Source of the DNA: Pseudomonas floridensis
GTDB lineage: Bacteria; Pseudomonadota; Gammaproteobacteria; Pseudomonadales; Pseudomonadaceae
Reading direction: 5' to 3'
Assembly (NCBI RefSeq): GCF_002087235.1
Contig: NZ_MUIO01000015.1
Coordinates: 1 to 64,000 of the forward strand
DNA length: 64,000 nucleotides
Positions 16,689 to 25,990 of this stretch are shown here, in pieces. The translations under genes were made by a program, and so were the position numbers. The notes under the pieces were generated by a model. That model had not been told where the DNA came from. It was given only the letters and a program-made list of their open reading frames with translations, and ran no database searches. Numbering within the stretch: position 1 is the stretch's first letter; each line of letters opens with the position of its first letter.

Positions 16689-18821
16689 ATGTCGACCACA
16701 ACTGTAAGTACCCCTAAGGACATAACCGGGGTGCAGTTGGACCTCCACTCGCTGATGACGGCCATTGATCGGTCGCAAGCGATGATCGAATTCGATCTCG
16801 AAGGCAATATATTGCGGGCCAACACCAACTTTCTCGATTGCGTCGGGTATCGACTCGACGAAATCCAGGGTCGGCATCACCGCATTTTCTGTACGCCCGA
16901 CTACGCGTCCAGTGTCGAATATGCGACGTTCTGGGAAAAGTTGGGTACGGGCACTTTCGATGAAGGTCAGTACAAACGGCTGGGCAAGGGCGGCAAGGAA
17001 ATCTGGCTGCAGGCGACCTACAATCCGGTACTGGACGAGCACGGCAACCCGTTCAAGATCGTGAAGTTCGCGACTGACGTCACTCACCAGCGCAAGACCC
17101 ACGCCGAATACGAGGGCAAGGTTGCCGCCATCGAGCGTTCGCAGGGTGTCATCGAGTTCGACCTGAACGGGCGGGTGCTCAACGCCAATGAAAACTTCCT
17201 GTCGATTCTGGGTTATCGCCTCGACGAAGTGCAGGGCCAGCACCATCGTATGTTCTGCGATGACGAACACCTCAACAGCCCGGCTTATCGCGCGTTCTGG
17301 GCCAAGCTGGAGCGGGGCGAATACGACGCCGGTGAATACAAGCGGGTGGGCAAGAATGGTCGCGAGCTTTGGATCAGCGCGACCTACAACCCGATCTTCG
17401 ACCCCGAAGGCCGTCCTTACAAGATCGTCAAGTTCGCCAACGATGTGACGGAAAGCCGCGCGCGTCAGGCCGAACAGGCGGGCAAGGTGACCGCCATCGA
17501 GCGTTCCCAGGCAGTGATCGAATTCGACCTGACCGGTAAGGTGCTGACGGCCAACCGCAACTTCCTGAATGTATTTGGTTACGATCTGAACGAAGTGGTG
17601 GGCGAGCATCACCGCATGTTCTGCTCCGAAGAATTCACCAGCAGCCTGGCTTACCGTGAGTTGTGGGAGAAACTTGGCCGTGGCGAATATGACGCCAACG
17701 AATACAAACGTCGGCGCAAGGACGGCAAGGAAATCTGGATTCAGGCCACCTACAACCCGATTTTCGATGCCCAGGGCATAGCCTACAAGATCGTCAAGTT
17801 CGCCCTCGATGTGACCGATGCCAAAGAAAGCAGTGTCGAGGACAAGGGCAAGGTGACCGCCATCGATCGCGCCCAGGCGGTCATCGAATTCGACATGGCT
17901 GGCAATATTCTCACCGCCAACCCCAACTTTCTCAAAGCAATGGGTTACGGCATGCAGGAGATCAAGGGCCAGCACCACCGGATCTTCTGTGAAGAGGAAT
18001 ACGTGCGCAGCACGCCATACCGCGAGTTCTGGCATGGGCTGGGGCAGGGCGAGTTCTTCTCGGGCCGCTTCATGCGCCTGAGCAAATATGGTCAGCACGT
18101 CTGGATTCAGGCGACGTACAACCCGATCTTCGACCATGAAGGCAAGCCGTTCAAAGTGGTCAAGTTCGCCACCGACATTACCCGCCAGGTCGAAATCGAA
18201 CAGGCCATCGAGGCCAAGACCGTGGCGATGGGTGAATCGGTCAAGGCGCTGATGAATGCGATTGCCTATGTGGCCCAGAGCACCGATACGGCCACCGGGC
18301 TGGCACGTCTGACCCGCGACCAGGCCAGCCTTGGGTCACAGACGCTGGGCAAGGCGTCCGAAGCGATGGACATGATCGCCAAATCGGCGGAAGGCATTCA
18401 GGACATCGTTCAGGTGATCAGCGAAATCGCCAGTCAGACCAACATGCTGGCATTCAACGCGGCCATCGAAGCGGCACGCGCCGGTGAACATGGCCTGGGC
18501 TTTTCCGTGGTGGCGGACGAGGTGCGCAAGCTGGCCGAAAAGTCTTCCCGCGCCACCAAGGAAATCAACAAACTGATTCTGGAAACGGTCAGCCGCATCG
18601 AGTCGGGCAACGAGATTTCCCGCAGCGCTGGCGAGGCGTTCGAGCACATCGTCGAAGGCGTTATGCAAACCACTCAGGCCATCGACGGTATCAACACTGC
18701 CACCGAGAAGCAGCGTGTGTCTGCCCAGGAAGTCGAATCGCTGATTCTCGAACTGCACAAGACCAATTCGAACGGCAGCACCGAAGGGCTGGACAAGGTG
18801 TCCGTCGGACAATCTGCATGA
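16689..18821 (+). CDS. Soluble chemoreceptor with four tandem PAS domains
   Basis: A 710-residue methyl-accepting chemotaxis-type protein without a signal peptide or membrane helix. Residues 25-510 are four PAS domains repeated with an exact 366-bp period; each starts with (A)I(D/E)R(S/A)Q..IEFD, and units begin at 16761, 17127, 17493 and 17859. The C-terminal signalling domain has the hairpin tip at about residues 580-620 ([20 protein letters not shown] then GFSVVADEVRKLAEKSS). This resembles P. aeruginosa BdlA, which has two PAS domains and controls biofilm dispersion, and PAS-type energy sensors. A redox or ligand-bound cofactor in PAS is possible. The stop overlaps the next gene by 4 bp, so a CheW-type partner is co-translated. 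The ATG has only a weak GAG upstream. Confidence 0.93.
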   Translation: MSTTTVSTPKDITGVQLDLHSLMTAIDRSQAMIEFDLEGNILRANTNFLDCVGYRLDEIQGRHHRIFCTPDYASSVEYATFWEKLGTGTFDEGQYKRLGKGGKEIWLQATYNPVLDEHGNPFKIVKFATDVTHQRKTHAEYEGKVAAIERSQGVIEFDLNGRVLNANENFLSILGYRLDEVQGQHHRMFCDDEHLNSPAYRAFWAKLERGEYDAGEYKRVGKNGRELWISATYNPIFDPEGRPYKIVKFANDVTESRARQAEQAGKVTAIERSQAVIEFDLTGKVLTANRNFLNVFGYDLNEVVGEHHRMFCSEEFTSSLAYRELWEKLGRGEYDANEYKRRRKDGKEIWIQATYNPIFDAQGIAYKIVKFALDVTDAKESSVEDKGKVTAIDRAQAVIEFDMAGNILTANPNFLKAMGYGMQEIKGQHHRIFCEEEYVRSTPYREFWHGLGQGEFFSGRFMRLSKYGQHVWIQATYNPIFDHEGKPFKVVKFATDITRQVEIEQAIEAKTVAMGESVKALMNAIAYVAQSTDTATGLARLTRDQASLGSQTLGKASEAMDMIAKSAEGIQDIVQVISEIASQTNMLAFNAAIEAARAGEHGLGFSVVADEVRKLAEKSSRATKEINKLILETVSRIESGNEISRSAGEAFEHIVEGVMQTTQAIDGINTATEKQRVSAQEVESLILELHKTNSNGSTEGLDKVSVGQSA

Positions 18822-20296
18822 GCGGCATGAATGCCTACGGCGTGGTGCAGATCAACGGCACTTACCTGGCGGTCATCGCCGACGCCCTGATGGAGGCCGT
18901 GCACTGGCCGACCGACCTGCAGGCGCATCCGCTGACGCGCGGCGCGCTGTTGGGGGTCTTCACGTTGCGTGGCAAGCCGGTGCCGTTGGTGGACCTGCGC
19001 AGTCAGTTGGCCGAAGGTGCCGACAGCTCGGCACCGACACCGCTGGTGGCGATTCTGAAGTTCAGCGGCGGTTATCTGGGACTGGCAATCGATGCCGTGT
19101 GCGACATTCTCAAGGCCCGCGAATCGCAGTTCTGCGCCATCGGCCCGGGCGGAGCCAGCAGTGGACTGCTGCCCGAGCTGCTGTTGAGCACCGAAGAATC
19201 GCGCATGATCTACAAGCTGGACCTGGCGGTGCTGGCCGGTTTGCCGGGAGTGATGTTTGCCGCCGATCAGCGTGCGCAGTTGCTCAAGGAAGAAGCCCAG
19301 GCCGCCAAGCATCGCCTGCTTCATTACCTGGTGTTCGAATGCGACGGTCGCCATTTCTGTATCGACGCCAGTGTGGTCACCGAACTGGTGGACGAGCCGG
19401 ACATCAGTGCGTCGGATTTCGGCAGTGACTGCTGCTTCGGCGTGACATCGGTGCGCGGTACCAAAGTTCCAGCGTTGAATCTTTCCGAGGTGCTGGGGCT
19501 GGATCATCCGCGTCAGACTTCAAAGCCGCAGTTTTTACTGCTGACGGCGCCGGACGGACGGGTCTGCGGGTTTGGCTATGACCGGATGGTGGCGATCCAT
19601 CGTCAGGACCCGGACAGTCTATTGGCGGTGCCTGGCTACGGCCTGCTGCACCCGGAGCTGTTCGCAGGCGTGATGAATCTGCAGGAGGGCGAGCAGGCCT
19701 TGTTGCTTAATCACCCGCAGTTGCTGCAGCGCCCTGAGGTCACGAGCTACACCAGGGTCTACCAGAATGACGTGCAACCCGCGCAGGCCTCGCACGATGT
19801 CACCAAGGCCATGTTGCGTCACGCCTGCCTGCTGTTCGATGCGCCGACCCGTTTTGTAGCGCCGTTGAGCCAGATCGTCGAGATTCTGGCCATGCCGCGG
19901 CAGTTGATTGGGTTGTCCCAGCCTTCCACGCATCTGTTGGGCCAGTTCAATCTGCGTGGCGAACAAGTGCCGTTGATCTGCCTGAGCAGCCTGCTCGAGG
20001 AGGACTCGCCCGAGCGCACCGAGGCGTCGCGGGTACTGATCGTGCGTGGTGAGCGGCTGTGCTTCGGCTTTGCTGTCAGCCGGGTGGATTCGATCGACGC
20101 TTTCAATCAATTCGATCCAGCGATGCTCGAGCAGGGTTGGCAGACCAATCTGGGCAAGGAGATTTCGGTCAATGATCGGGCTCGCTCGCTGGTCAGCGTC
20201 GGCAGCCCCGAGCGTAGCTGGCGTTTGACCCTGCTGGATCTTCAGGGCCTCGCCAGACAACTTGAGCACAGCGTTGCATCACGTGCCGTGGCGTGA
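18818..20296 (+). CDS. Triple CheW-domain coupling protein
   Basis: A 492-residue protein made of three CheW-like domains, roughly residues 5-135, 165-305 and 335-480. Each has the CheW pattern of a beta-barrel with a VRG/LRG..VP..DL strand (LRGKPVPLVDL, VRGTKVPALNL, LRGEQVPLICL). CheW proteins couple receptors to the CheA kinase; multi-CheW forms are uncommon and may bridge receptor arrays. The ATGA overlap with the four-PAS receptor indicates translational coupling and a dedicated signalling pair. No CheA is nearby, so the kinase must be encoded elsewhere. Confidence 0.9.
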   Translation: MSGMNAYGVVQINGTYLAVIADALMEAVHWPTDLQAHPLTRGALLGVFTLRGKPVPLVDLRSQLAEGADSSAPTPLVAILKFSGGYLGLAIDAVCDILKARESQFCAIGPGGASSGLLPELLLSTEESRMIYKLDLAVLAGLPGVMFAADQRAQLLKEEAQAAKHRLLHYLVFECDGRHFCIDASVVTELVDEPDISASDFGSDCCFGVTSVRGTKVPALNLSEVLGLDHPRQTSKPQFLLLTAPDGRVCGFGYDRMVAIHRQDPDSLLAVPGYGLLHPELFAGVMNLQEGEQALLLNHPQLLQRPEVTSYTRVYQNDVQPAQASHDVTKAMLRHACLLFDAPTRFVAPLSQIVEILAMPRQLIGLSQPSTHLLGQFNLRGEQVPLICLSSLLEEDSPERTEASRVLIVRGERLCFGFAVSRVDSIDAFNQFDPAMLEQGWQTNLGKEISVNDRARSLVSVGSPERSWRLTLLDLQGLARQLEHSVASRAVA

Positions 20297-20389
20297 TGCG
20301 GCTTGCCGGGAAGCAGGATGATCAATCAATCTGAACCGAACGGCGCGCTGGAGGCCTTACAAGAACAGCCACCCGCGGAGCCGTTGACC

Positions 20390-20515
20390 ATGACTGACCA
20401 GAAAGACGAAAAGAAACCGGAGCCTCGCGACGATGTGCCAGCGCACTCGACGCCCGAGGAGAGGGAACGCCTCAAGGATTTCAACAAGGGCGGCATCCCG
20501 CCTGGTGCCTGCTGA
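20390..20515 (+). CDS. Small hydrophilic hypothetical protein (41 aa)
   Basis: A short, charged protein (MTDQKDEKKPEPRDDVPAHS, ending in FNKGGIPPGAC) with no recognised family. The ATG at 20390 has GGAG nine bases upstream. An in-frame ATG at 20318 would add 24 residues but its purine run abuts the start codon. A rho-independent terminator follows at 20534-20563. Confidence 0.6.
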   Translation: MTDQKDEKKPEPRDDVPAHSTPEERERLKDFNKGGIPPGAC

Positions 20516-20533
20516 AATCCTGTGTTGCCTGAA

Positions 20534-20563
20534 GCGCCCGGCCAGCAAAAGGTCGGGCGTTTT
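20534..20563 (+). terminator. Rho-independent terminator
   Basis: A GC-rich stem (CGCCCGGCC pairing with GGTCGGGCG, one G-U pair) with an AGCAAAA loop, followed by four T. It ends the chemotaxis/small-protein unit and stands just before the convergent GNAT gene. Confidence 0.75.
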
Positions 20564-20584
20564 CATGAAGGAAGTGGGCAGCGT

Positions 20585-21067
20585 TCACTCGCCAGCAGCG
20601 AAATCGCGCAGCACACTGCCTTCCATCCGATAGCGCACCCACTCCTCCTGAGGTGCTGCGCCGATGGCCTGGTAGAACTTGATTGCCGGCTCATTCCAGT
20701 CCAGCACGCTCCACTCCAGACGACCGCAGTCGTTGGCCACCGCCTCGCGGGCGATCTCGCGCAACAGCTTGCGCCCAGCGCCGATACTGCGTTGTTCCGG
20801 CGTGATGTACAGGTCTTCCAGGTAAACGCCGTTGCGCCCCAGCCAGGTGGAATAGCTGTAGAAATACACGGCGTAACCGATGGGCTTGCCGTCGTACAGA
20901 CATATCAGGGCTTTGGCGGGCGCGTTGTCGGCGAACAGAGAGCGCTGAATGTCCTGCGCGCTGGCCTTGACCTCATGTCCGGCGCGCTCGTAGATCGCCA
21001 GCTCGGTGATGAAGGCCAGGATCTGCGTGGCGTCGGCGGCAGTGGCAGGGCGAATGTCGAGGGACAC
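20585..21067 (-). CDS. GNAT-family N-acetyltransferase
   Basis: A 160-residue acetyltransferase of the GNAT fold, transferring acetyl from acetyl-CoA to an amine. The acetyl-CoA loop is visible as YITPEQRSIGAGRKLLREIA, followed by LEWSVLDWNEPAIKFYQAIG, a strand-helix pair typical of diamine/spermidine acetyltransferase relatives. I chose the GTG at 21067 because AAGGAG lies seven bases upstream; the frame is open further upstream but without domain match. The substrate could be a polyamine or an amino acid derivative. Confidence 0.87.
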   Translation of the reverse strand: MSLDIRPATAADATQILAFITELAIYERAGHEVKASAQDIQRSLFADNAPAKALICLYDGKPIGYAVYFYSYSTWLGRNGVYLEDLYITPEQRSIGAGRKLLREIAREAVANDCGRLEWSVLDWNEPAIKFYQAIGAAPQEEWVRYRMEGSVLRDFAAGE

Positions 21068-21128
21068 GGAGACTCTCCTTGGATAAATGGACGCGGCATC
21101 ATAGCGGCTGCGTCCGGTCATCCGGTAG

Positions 21129-21527
21129 TCAGGTGTCGCGCAGCAGGTCGTTGGCGTTGAGCAATTGCCAGGCAATATGCGGATGGGCTTCCAGTGCCCG
21201 CCGGATCGCCGCGGGGATCGACTGACGCGTCTTGCGGCACAGCCCGGTCTTGCCATGCACCACGATGCTGATCCCGCGCATGGTGCGCACTTCATTCAAA
21301 CCCGGCGCCACGTCGACCCGTACACCCAGTTGTTCGACGATCTTGTTCAACACATGCTCCAGATCACCCAGGCTGGTCACGCGCTCCAGGCGCTCGAGCA
21401 GGCGTCGTTCTTCGTCGCGGGTCAGCAGCAGAATCCGCCTGTCGGCGTCCGGCGCGTCCAGTCGTTCCCGCTCGCAATCACAGGCGCCGGGCGGACATGG
21501 GTGTCGAGTGGGAGGCGATGCATTCAT
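21129..21527 (-). CDS. Conserved hypothetical protein (132 aa)
   Basis: A 132-residue protein with a Cys-containing N terminus (HPCPPGACDCERERL) and a helical middle (LTRDEERRLLERLERV). The remainder looks like a small mixed alpha/beta domain. I do not recognise a named family, although similar proteins occur in other pseudomonads. The CxxxxCxC pattern could bind metal; this is speculative. No strong ribosome site is seen at the chosen ATG. Confidence 0.68.
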   Translation of the reverse strand: MNASPPTRHPCPPGACDCERERLDAPDADRRILLLTRDEERRLLERLERVTSLGDLEHVLNKIVEQLGVRVDVAPGLNEVRTMRGISIVVHGKTGLCRKTRQSIPAAIRRALEAHPHIAWQLLNANDLLRDT

Positions 21528-21752
21528 GGGCGCAGCATAGCCATTTCGCAAGACGTCTGACCATAGCTGTTTCAGGCCATTTATCGTCACGCGCCGGCCA
21601 GTCTGCGCGCCGGTCAGGTGCTCGGGATATGCTGTTTGCGCGGCGTGGCCAGTCGTTTCCGGAAAGGGCTCGAGCGGATGGGAAAGAAAAAATCTGGCAG
21701 GCTGCGGGTGACTGCGACCTGCCAGAGGTAACGTGCCTGGTGATCAGTCACA

Positions 21753-22625
21753 TCAATGTGGCCACTTCATCTCGCCTTTGATGACCTTGGCACTCAGCTC
21801 CAGCGAACCGGGCTCGGCCAACTGAGGCCAGGCTTTCTGCATGGCGTCGATCAGGGCGGCCGAGTCCTTGCTCGTTTTGGCGTTTTCTTCGAAAGATTTC
21901 AGGTAATCGGCAGTGAAAGTCACTGCTTTTGTGCCTTCAGGCACATCGCCCAGAAAGTGGCCGGGAATCACGGTGGCGGGCTTCAACGCTTCGATGTCCT
22001 TGAGGGCGGCAAGCCAGTTCTGGCGGGACTGGGGCGTCTGGGTGTCGGCGACCCAGACATGAATGCCGCTGGATACCACCACGCCACCGACCACCGCCCG
22101 GAGTGATGGAATCCATACGTAACTGCGCTCCGGTGCCGGGCCTTGCAGCCCTTTGATCTGCAACGGCTGGCCTTCCAGCGTCAAGTGATCGCCCTTCAGA
22201 ACCTGCGGCAAAACCAGTTTCGCCGGGGCATTGTCCTTGAGAATCGGGCCCCAGTAAGCGAGCTTGCCCTGCATCGATGCCTTGATGGCTTCCACGGTCG
22301 GTTCGCTGGCCACGATTTTCGCGTCCGGGAACGCCGCCTGAATCACGTCCAGACCGAAGTAATAGTCCGGATCGCTGTGGCTGATGTAGACGGTGGTGAG
22401 TTTCTTGCCGCTGGCCTTGATCTTCTGCACCAGCGCCTCGGCGTCATTGCGCTGGAACTGGGCATCGATCAGCACCGCATCGTGCTTGCCGGTGATGAGT
22501 TCCGAAGAAACCGGAAAGACAGCTTTGTCAGCCGGGTTGTACACATCAATGTTCAGCGGGTCAGTGGCTTGGGCGGCCAGGGGAAAGACAGCGAAGGAGA
22601 GGGCCAGCAAGGAACTGCGCAACAT
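21753..22625 (-). CDS. Periplasmic MBL-fold protein with altered metal motif
   Basis: A 290-residue exported protein with a signal peptide (LLALSFAVFPLAAQA) and the metallo-beta-lactamase fold. The usual HxHxDH motif reads HSDPDY at residues 83-88, so two His ligands are Asp and Tyr. The later His is kept in VIPGHFLGD. Members of this branch are annotated as MBL-fold hydrolases of unknown substrate. It is divergent from a LysR gene, which probably controls it. Confidence 0.85.
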   Translation of the reverse strand: MLRSSLLALSFAVFPLAAQATDPLNIDVYNPADKAVFPVSSELITGKHDAVLIDAQFQRNDAEALVQKIKASGKKLTTVYISHSDPDYYFGLDVIQAAFPDAKIVASEPTVEAIKASMQGKLAYWGPILKDNAPAKLVLPQVLKGDHLTLEGQPLQIKGLQGPAPERSYVWIPSLRAVVGGVVVSSGIHVWVADTQTPQSRQNWLAALKDIEALKPATVIPGHFLGDVPEGTKAVTFTADYLKSFEENAKTSKDSAALIDAMQKAWPQLAEPGSLELSAKVIKGEMKWPH

Positions 22626-22704
22626 GGGATCGACCTTTTCGAGTGGCAGAACAAAAGTGGCTTTATCTTAAGTTGCTTGAAGTGAAACAAAAGCCCCAGT
22701 ATTA

Positions 22705-22719
22705 GCAATTATCGGTTGC
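22705..22719. promoter_or_regulatory. Possible LysR-type operator
   Basis: GCAATTATCGGTTGC is an interrupted inverted repeat with a T-N11-A-like layout, in the 110-bp gap between divergent genes. A direct repeat GTTGCTTGAA also occurs twice here. Position fits a LysR box, but the assignment is by eye. Confidence 0.4.
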
Positions 22720-22735
22720 TTGAATCGGATGAATC

Positions 22736-23635
22736 ATGGATCGCATTGTTGCTGCCCGCGTTTTCGTTGCCATCAACGAGCGCGGCAGTCTGATTGCTGC
22801 TGCCGAGGCGCTGGACATGTCCCGCGCAATGGTCACGCGTTATCTGGCGCAGATGGAACGCTGGGCCGGAGCACGGCTGCTGCACCGCACCACTCGCAAA
22901 CTTGGTCTGACGGCTCCTGGCCAGGTGACGCTGGCGCGGTGTCAGCAGTTGCTTGAACTGGCGGACGCAGTGCCCCTGGCTGCCGATACGCAGGTCGACG
23001 AGCCGCGTGGAATGCTGCGCATCGCCTGCTCGCAGTCTCTGGCTCAAACCGTGCTGGCGCCAGCCGTGACTGCGTATCTGCAACGCTACCCGGGTACATC
23101 GGTGGACCTGCACATCGGCAATCAGGCGGTGGATCTGGTCAGCGAACGGATTGATCTGGCGATCCGCATCACCAACCAACTGGATCCCAACCTGATCGCA
23201 CGGCCACTGGGGCGTTGTGAGTCGGTGGTGTGTGCCGCGCCGGGCTATCTGGACGCACGGGGCACGCCGTTTCGGCCGCAGGACCTGGCGGGTCACAACT
23301 GCCTGACCTATTCCTACTTCGGCAAAAGCCTCTGGGAATTCACCCGTTCCGGGCACCCGGTGAGCGTGCCGGTGGGCGGCAATCTGAGCGCCAATGATTC
23401 TGTGGTTCTGTTGGAGGCTGCGGTGGCAGGGGCGGGAATCACATTGCAGCCGGTGTATTCGGCTGCGCCGTTGCTGGCCAACGGAAAGCTGGTCGCCCTG
23501 ATGCCCGATCACCAGCCCCAGGCGCTGGGTATGCACGGGATCTACACCTCGCGCCATCACCAGTCGGCGACCTTGCGCACCATGCTGGATTTTCTGGCCG
23601 GGTGGTTTGGCGAGGAAGTGCTGCTTATGCAGTGA
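22736..23635 (+). CDS. LysR-family transcriptional regulator
   Basis: A 299-residue LysR regulator. The N-terminal winged HTH occupies residues 1-60 (RGSLIAAAEALDMSRAMVTR). The rest is a periplasmic-binding-like effector domain, with the DLAIRIT and GHNCLTYS segments typical of the group related to CrgA/DhcR. It is divergent from the MBL-fold gene, its likely target. A REP doublet follows its 3' end. Confidence 0.93.
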   Translation: MDRIVAARVFVAINERGSLIAAAEALDMSRAMVTRYLAQMERWAGARLLHRTTRKLGLTAPGQVTLARCQQLLELADAVPLAADTQVDEPRGMLRIACSQSLAQTVLAPAVTAYLQRYPGTSVDLHIGNQAVDLVSERIDLAIRITNQLDPNLIARPLGRCESVVCAAPGYLDARGTPFRPQDLAGHNCLTYSYFGKSLWEFTRSGHPVSVPVGGNLSANDSVVLLEAAVAGAGITLQPVYSAAPLLANGKLVALMPDHQPQALGMHGIYTSRHHQSATLRTMLDFLAGWFGEEVLLMQ

Positions 23636-23726
23636 GCCCCAGATCTTCAATCCACCCATCTATCACCGCATCATCCGTGAGAGTGCTCATGAATCCAATG
23701 CCAGATCCTGCGTTTGATACACCGTC

Positions 23727-23809
23727 TTCGCGGACGAGTCCGCTCCCACTGGCATGCGCTGGTCTCCACTTGTCACCGCGCCATCCGTGGGAGTGAGCCT
23801 GCCCACGAA
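23727..23809. repeat. REP doublet (REPIN-like)
   Basis: Two inverted 23-bp arms, 23727-23749 and 23787-23809, each related to the Pseudomonas REP consensus (a TTCG..GG.C....C.CTCCCAC pattern read inward). Each arm forms its own stem, and together they form a larger hairpin in the 200-bp gap between two gene ends. Confidence 0.75.
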
Positions 23810-23834
23810 AGCGGCGGCTCGGGCGCTGCCGTCA

Positions 23835-25774
23835 TCAGGTCTTGAATTTGCGTACCAGCGCGTCCAGCTCGTTGGACAGCGAAGCCAGGCTGCTGGAGTC
23901 GGCGCGGGCCGAATCGGACAGGGTGGCGATCAACTGAGCATCGCCGTGAATCTGGCTAATGTGCCGATTGATGTCCTCGGCCACCTGATGCTGCTCCTCG
24001 GCGGCAGTCGCAATCTGCGTGTTCATGTCGCGGATCACGTCCACCGACTCACGAATCTGTCCGAAACTGCTGCGGGCCTGGCCGATCTTGGCGACTGACT
24101 GTTGCGACACGTCCAGGCTCGCATTCATCTGCTGCGCGACCGATTTGGTGCGTTTGGCCAGATTGCCCAGCAGTGTATCGATCTCGGCAGTCGAGTCGGC
24201 GGTGCGTTTGGCCAGGGCGCGCACCTCATCGGCTACCACGGCGAACCCACGACCCTGCTCACCAGCGCGTGCGGCTTCGATGGCTGCGTTGAGTGCCAGC
24301 AGGTTGGTCTGCTCGGCGATCGAGCGAATGGTGTCCAGAATCGACTGAATGTCGTTGCTGTCCTTTTCCAGTTGCGACACGTCTTTGGCCGAGCGGGCAA
24401 TCTCCTCGCTCAGTTGATCCACACTGCGCACCGCATCGTCGATCTGCAGCTGGCCTTCGCGGGCTTGCTGCTGGCCGCTGTCTGCCGAGTCGGCAGCCTG
24501 GCTGCAGGAACGGGCAACTTCGTTGGAAGTGGCGACCATCTCATGAAACGCGGTGGACACCATGTCCACCGCTTCACGCTGGCGACCTGCCGCCTCGGCC
24601 ATGTCGTTGGAGACGCGGGTGGAGCTGTGCGACGCCTCGAGAATTTTGTGCGCGGCCTGGCCGATGTGCTGGATCAGATTACGAATGGCGGTCAGAAACT
24701 TGTTGAACCAGCCAGCCAGTTGCGCGGTTTCATCGGTGCCGCGCACCGTCAGGTTATGGGTCAGATCGCCTTCACCCTCGGCAATGCCCTCCAGGCCGGT
24801 CGACACGCTGTGGATCGGGCGCACGATGACACTGGCGAAACTGGCCCCGACAATAGCGAAAACCACTGCCAGCACAGCGGCGATGATGCCGATCAGCCAG
24901 GTCAGGCGCGTGGCCGAGGCCATCACTTCTTCCTGTTTGATCAGGCCGATGAAGTTCCAGCCCAACTGATCGGACGGATAGACGTTGGCCATGTAGCGTT
25001 CGCCATTGAGCGTCAGTTCGACCAGTCCGCTGCCGGTTTTGGCCAGTTCGGCAAAGCCGTCGCCCAGCTCACCCAGTTTCTTGAAGTTGTGTTCCGGCTG
25101 CTTGGGATCGACCAGCACGGTGCCGTTCTTTTCCATCAGCATCAGGTAGCCGCTCTCGCCCAGCTTGATCTGCTTGACGATGCTGGTCAGTTGCTTGAGT
25201 GAGACATCGACGTTGACCACGCCGCCAGGGTTGCCCAGCTGTTGGGAATGGCGCGAATGGTGCTGACCAGTACCGCATCATCGGCCGCCCAGTAATAGGC
25301 GTCGCTGCGCACGGTCTTGCCGACATTGGCCATGGCCGTTTTGTACCAGGGGCGCACGCGCGGGTCGTAGTTGCTCATCCGCGGATCTTCCGGCGTCATG
25401 ATGTAACTGCCGTTGATCAAGCCGTAGGACACGTACGAGTAGGCCGGGTGCGCCTTGGCGATGTTGGTGAACAGTTCGGTGGCCAGCCTGTCGTTTTCCG
25501 ACTGGGCGGTGGCGGCGGCACCCATGTAATTTCTGAAGTCGTCACCGGCACCCGCAATCAGCGGATGGGCCGCGATGTAGTTGACGTTCTGGGTAATGCC
25601 GTCGAAGAACAGTTGCATGGCGTTGTCGACCTGACGAATCTCGCGTCCGCTGCCGTCGACAAAATCCTTGGTCGCCTCGTCACGCAGATTCACCACCACG
25701 ATGGTCGCAACCACGATGATGGGCAGGCACGCAATGACTGCGAATGCCCAGGTCAATTTCTGTTTGATATTCAT
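23835..25774 (-). pseudogene. dCache-type chemoreceptor, frameshifted
   Basis: The gene would encode a membrane chemoreceptor of about 645 residues: N-terminal helix (LTWAFAVIACLPIIVVATIV), dCache ligand domain (YDPRVRPWYKTAMANVGKT), second helix, HAMP and MCP signalling domain ([19 protein letters not shown]). The ATG at 25774 has GGAG six bases upstream. The frame breaks near 25240-25250: [10 protein letters not shown] is read in one frame and [19 protein letters not shown] in another, which is explained by loss of one base next to the GGG at about 25244. Both parts are otherwise intact. It may be a recent pseudogene or a sequencing error. Confidence 0.85.
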
Positions 25775-25990
25775 GTGAGCTCCGGAGTGTCCATTACTAC
25801 CGCGCGTGTCGGGCGCTGCCTGCATGCAGTCTGTCGAGCCAGCTCATACCTGGAGCGTGTCTTATGGTCTACCAATAGCAGGTCGGCGCCCGGTTGCCAT
25901 TCTTTAGGGCGCATGGCGCTAACAGGTATGTGCGTCGTTTCTGTCTCGGGCGCGGTAATACGGATCGCTGCCACCGAAGTGCAAAGCCTC

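Noticed and set aside
16674..18137. Long open frame on the minus strand (487 codons)
   Set aside because: It is the complement of the four PAS repeats; codon bias of the repeated plus-strand gene keeps it open, and it has no family match.
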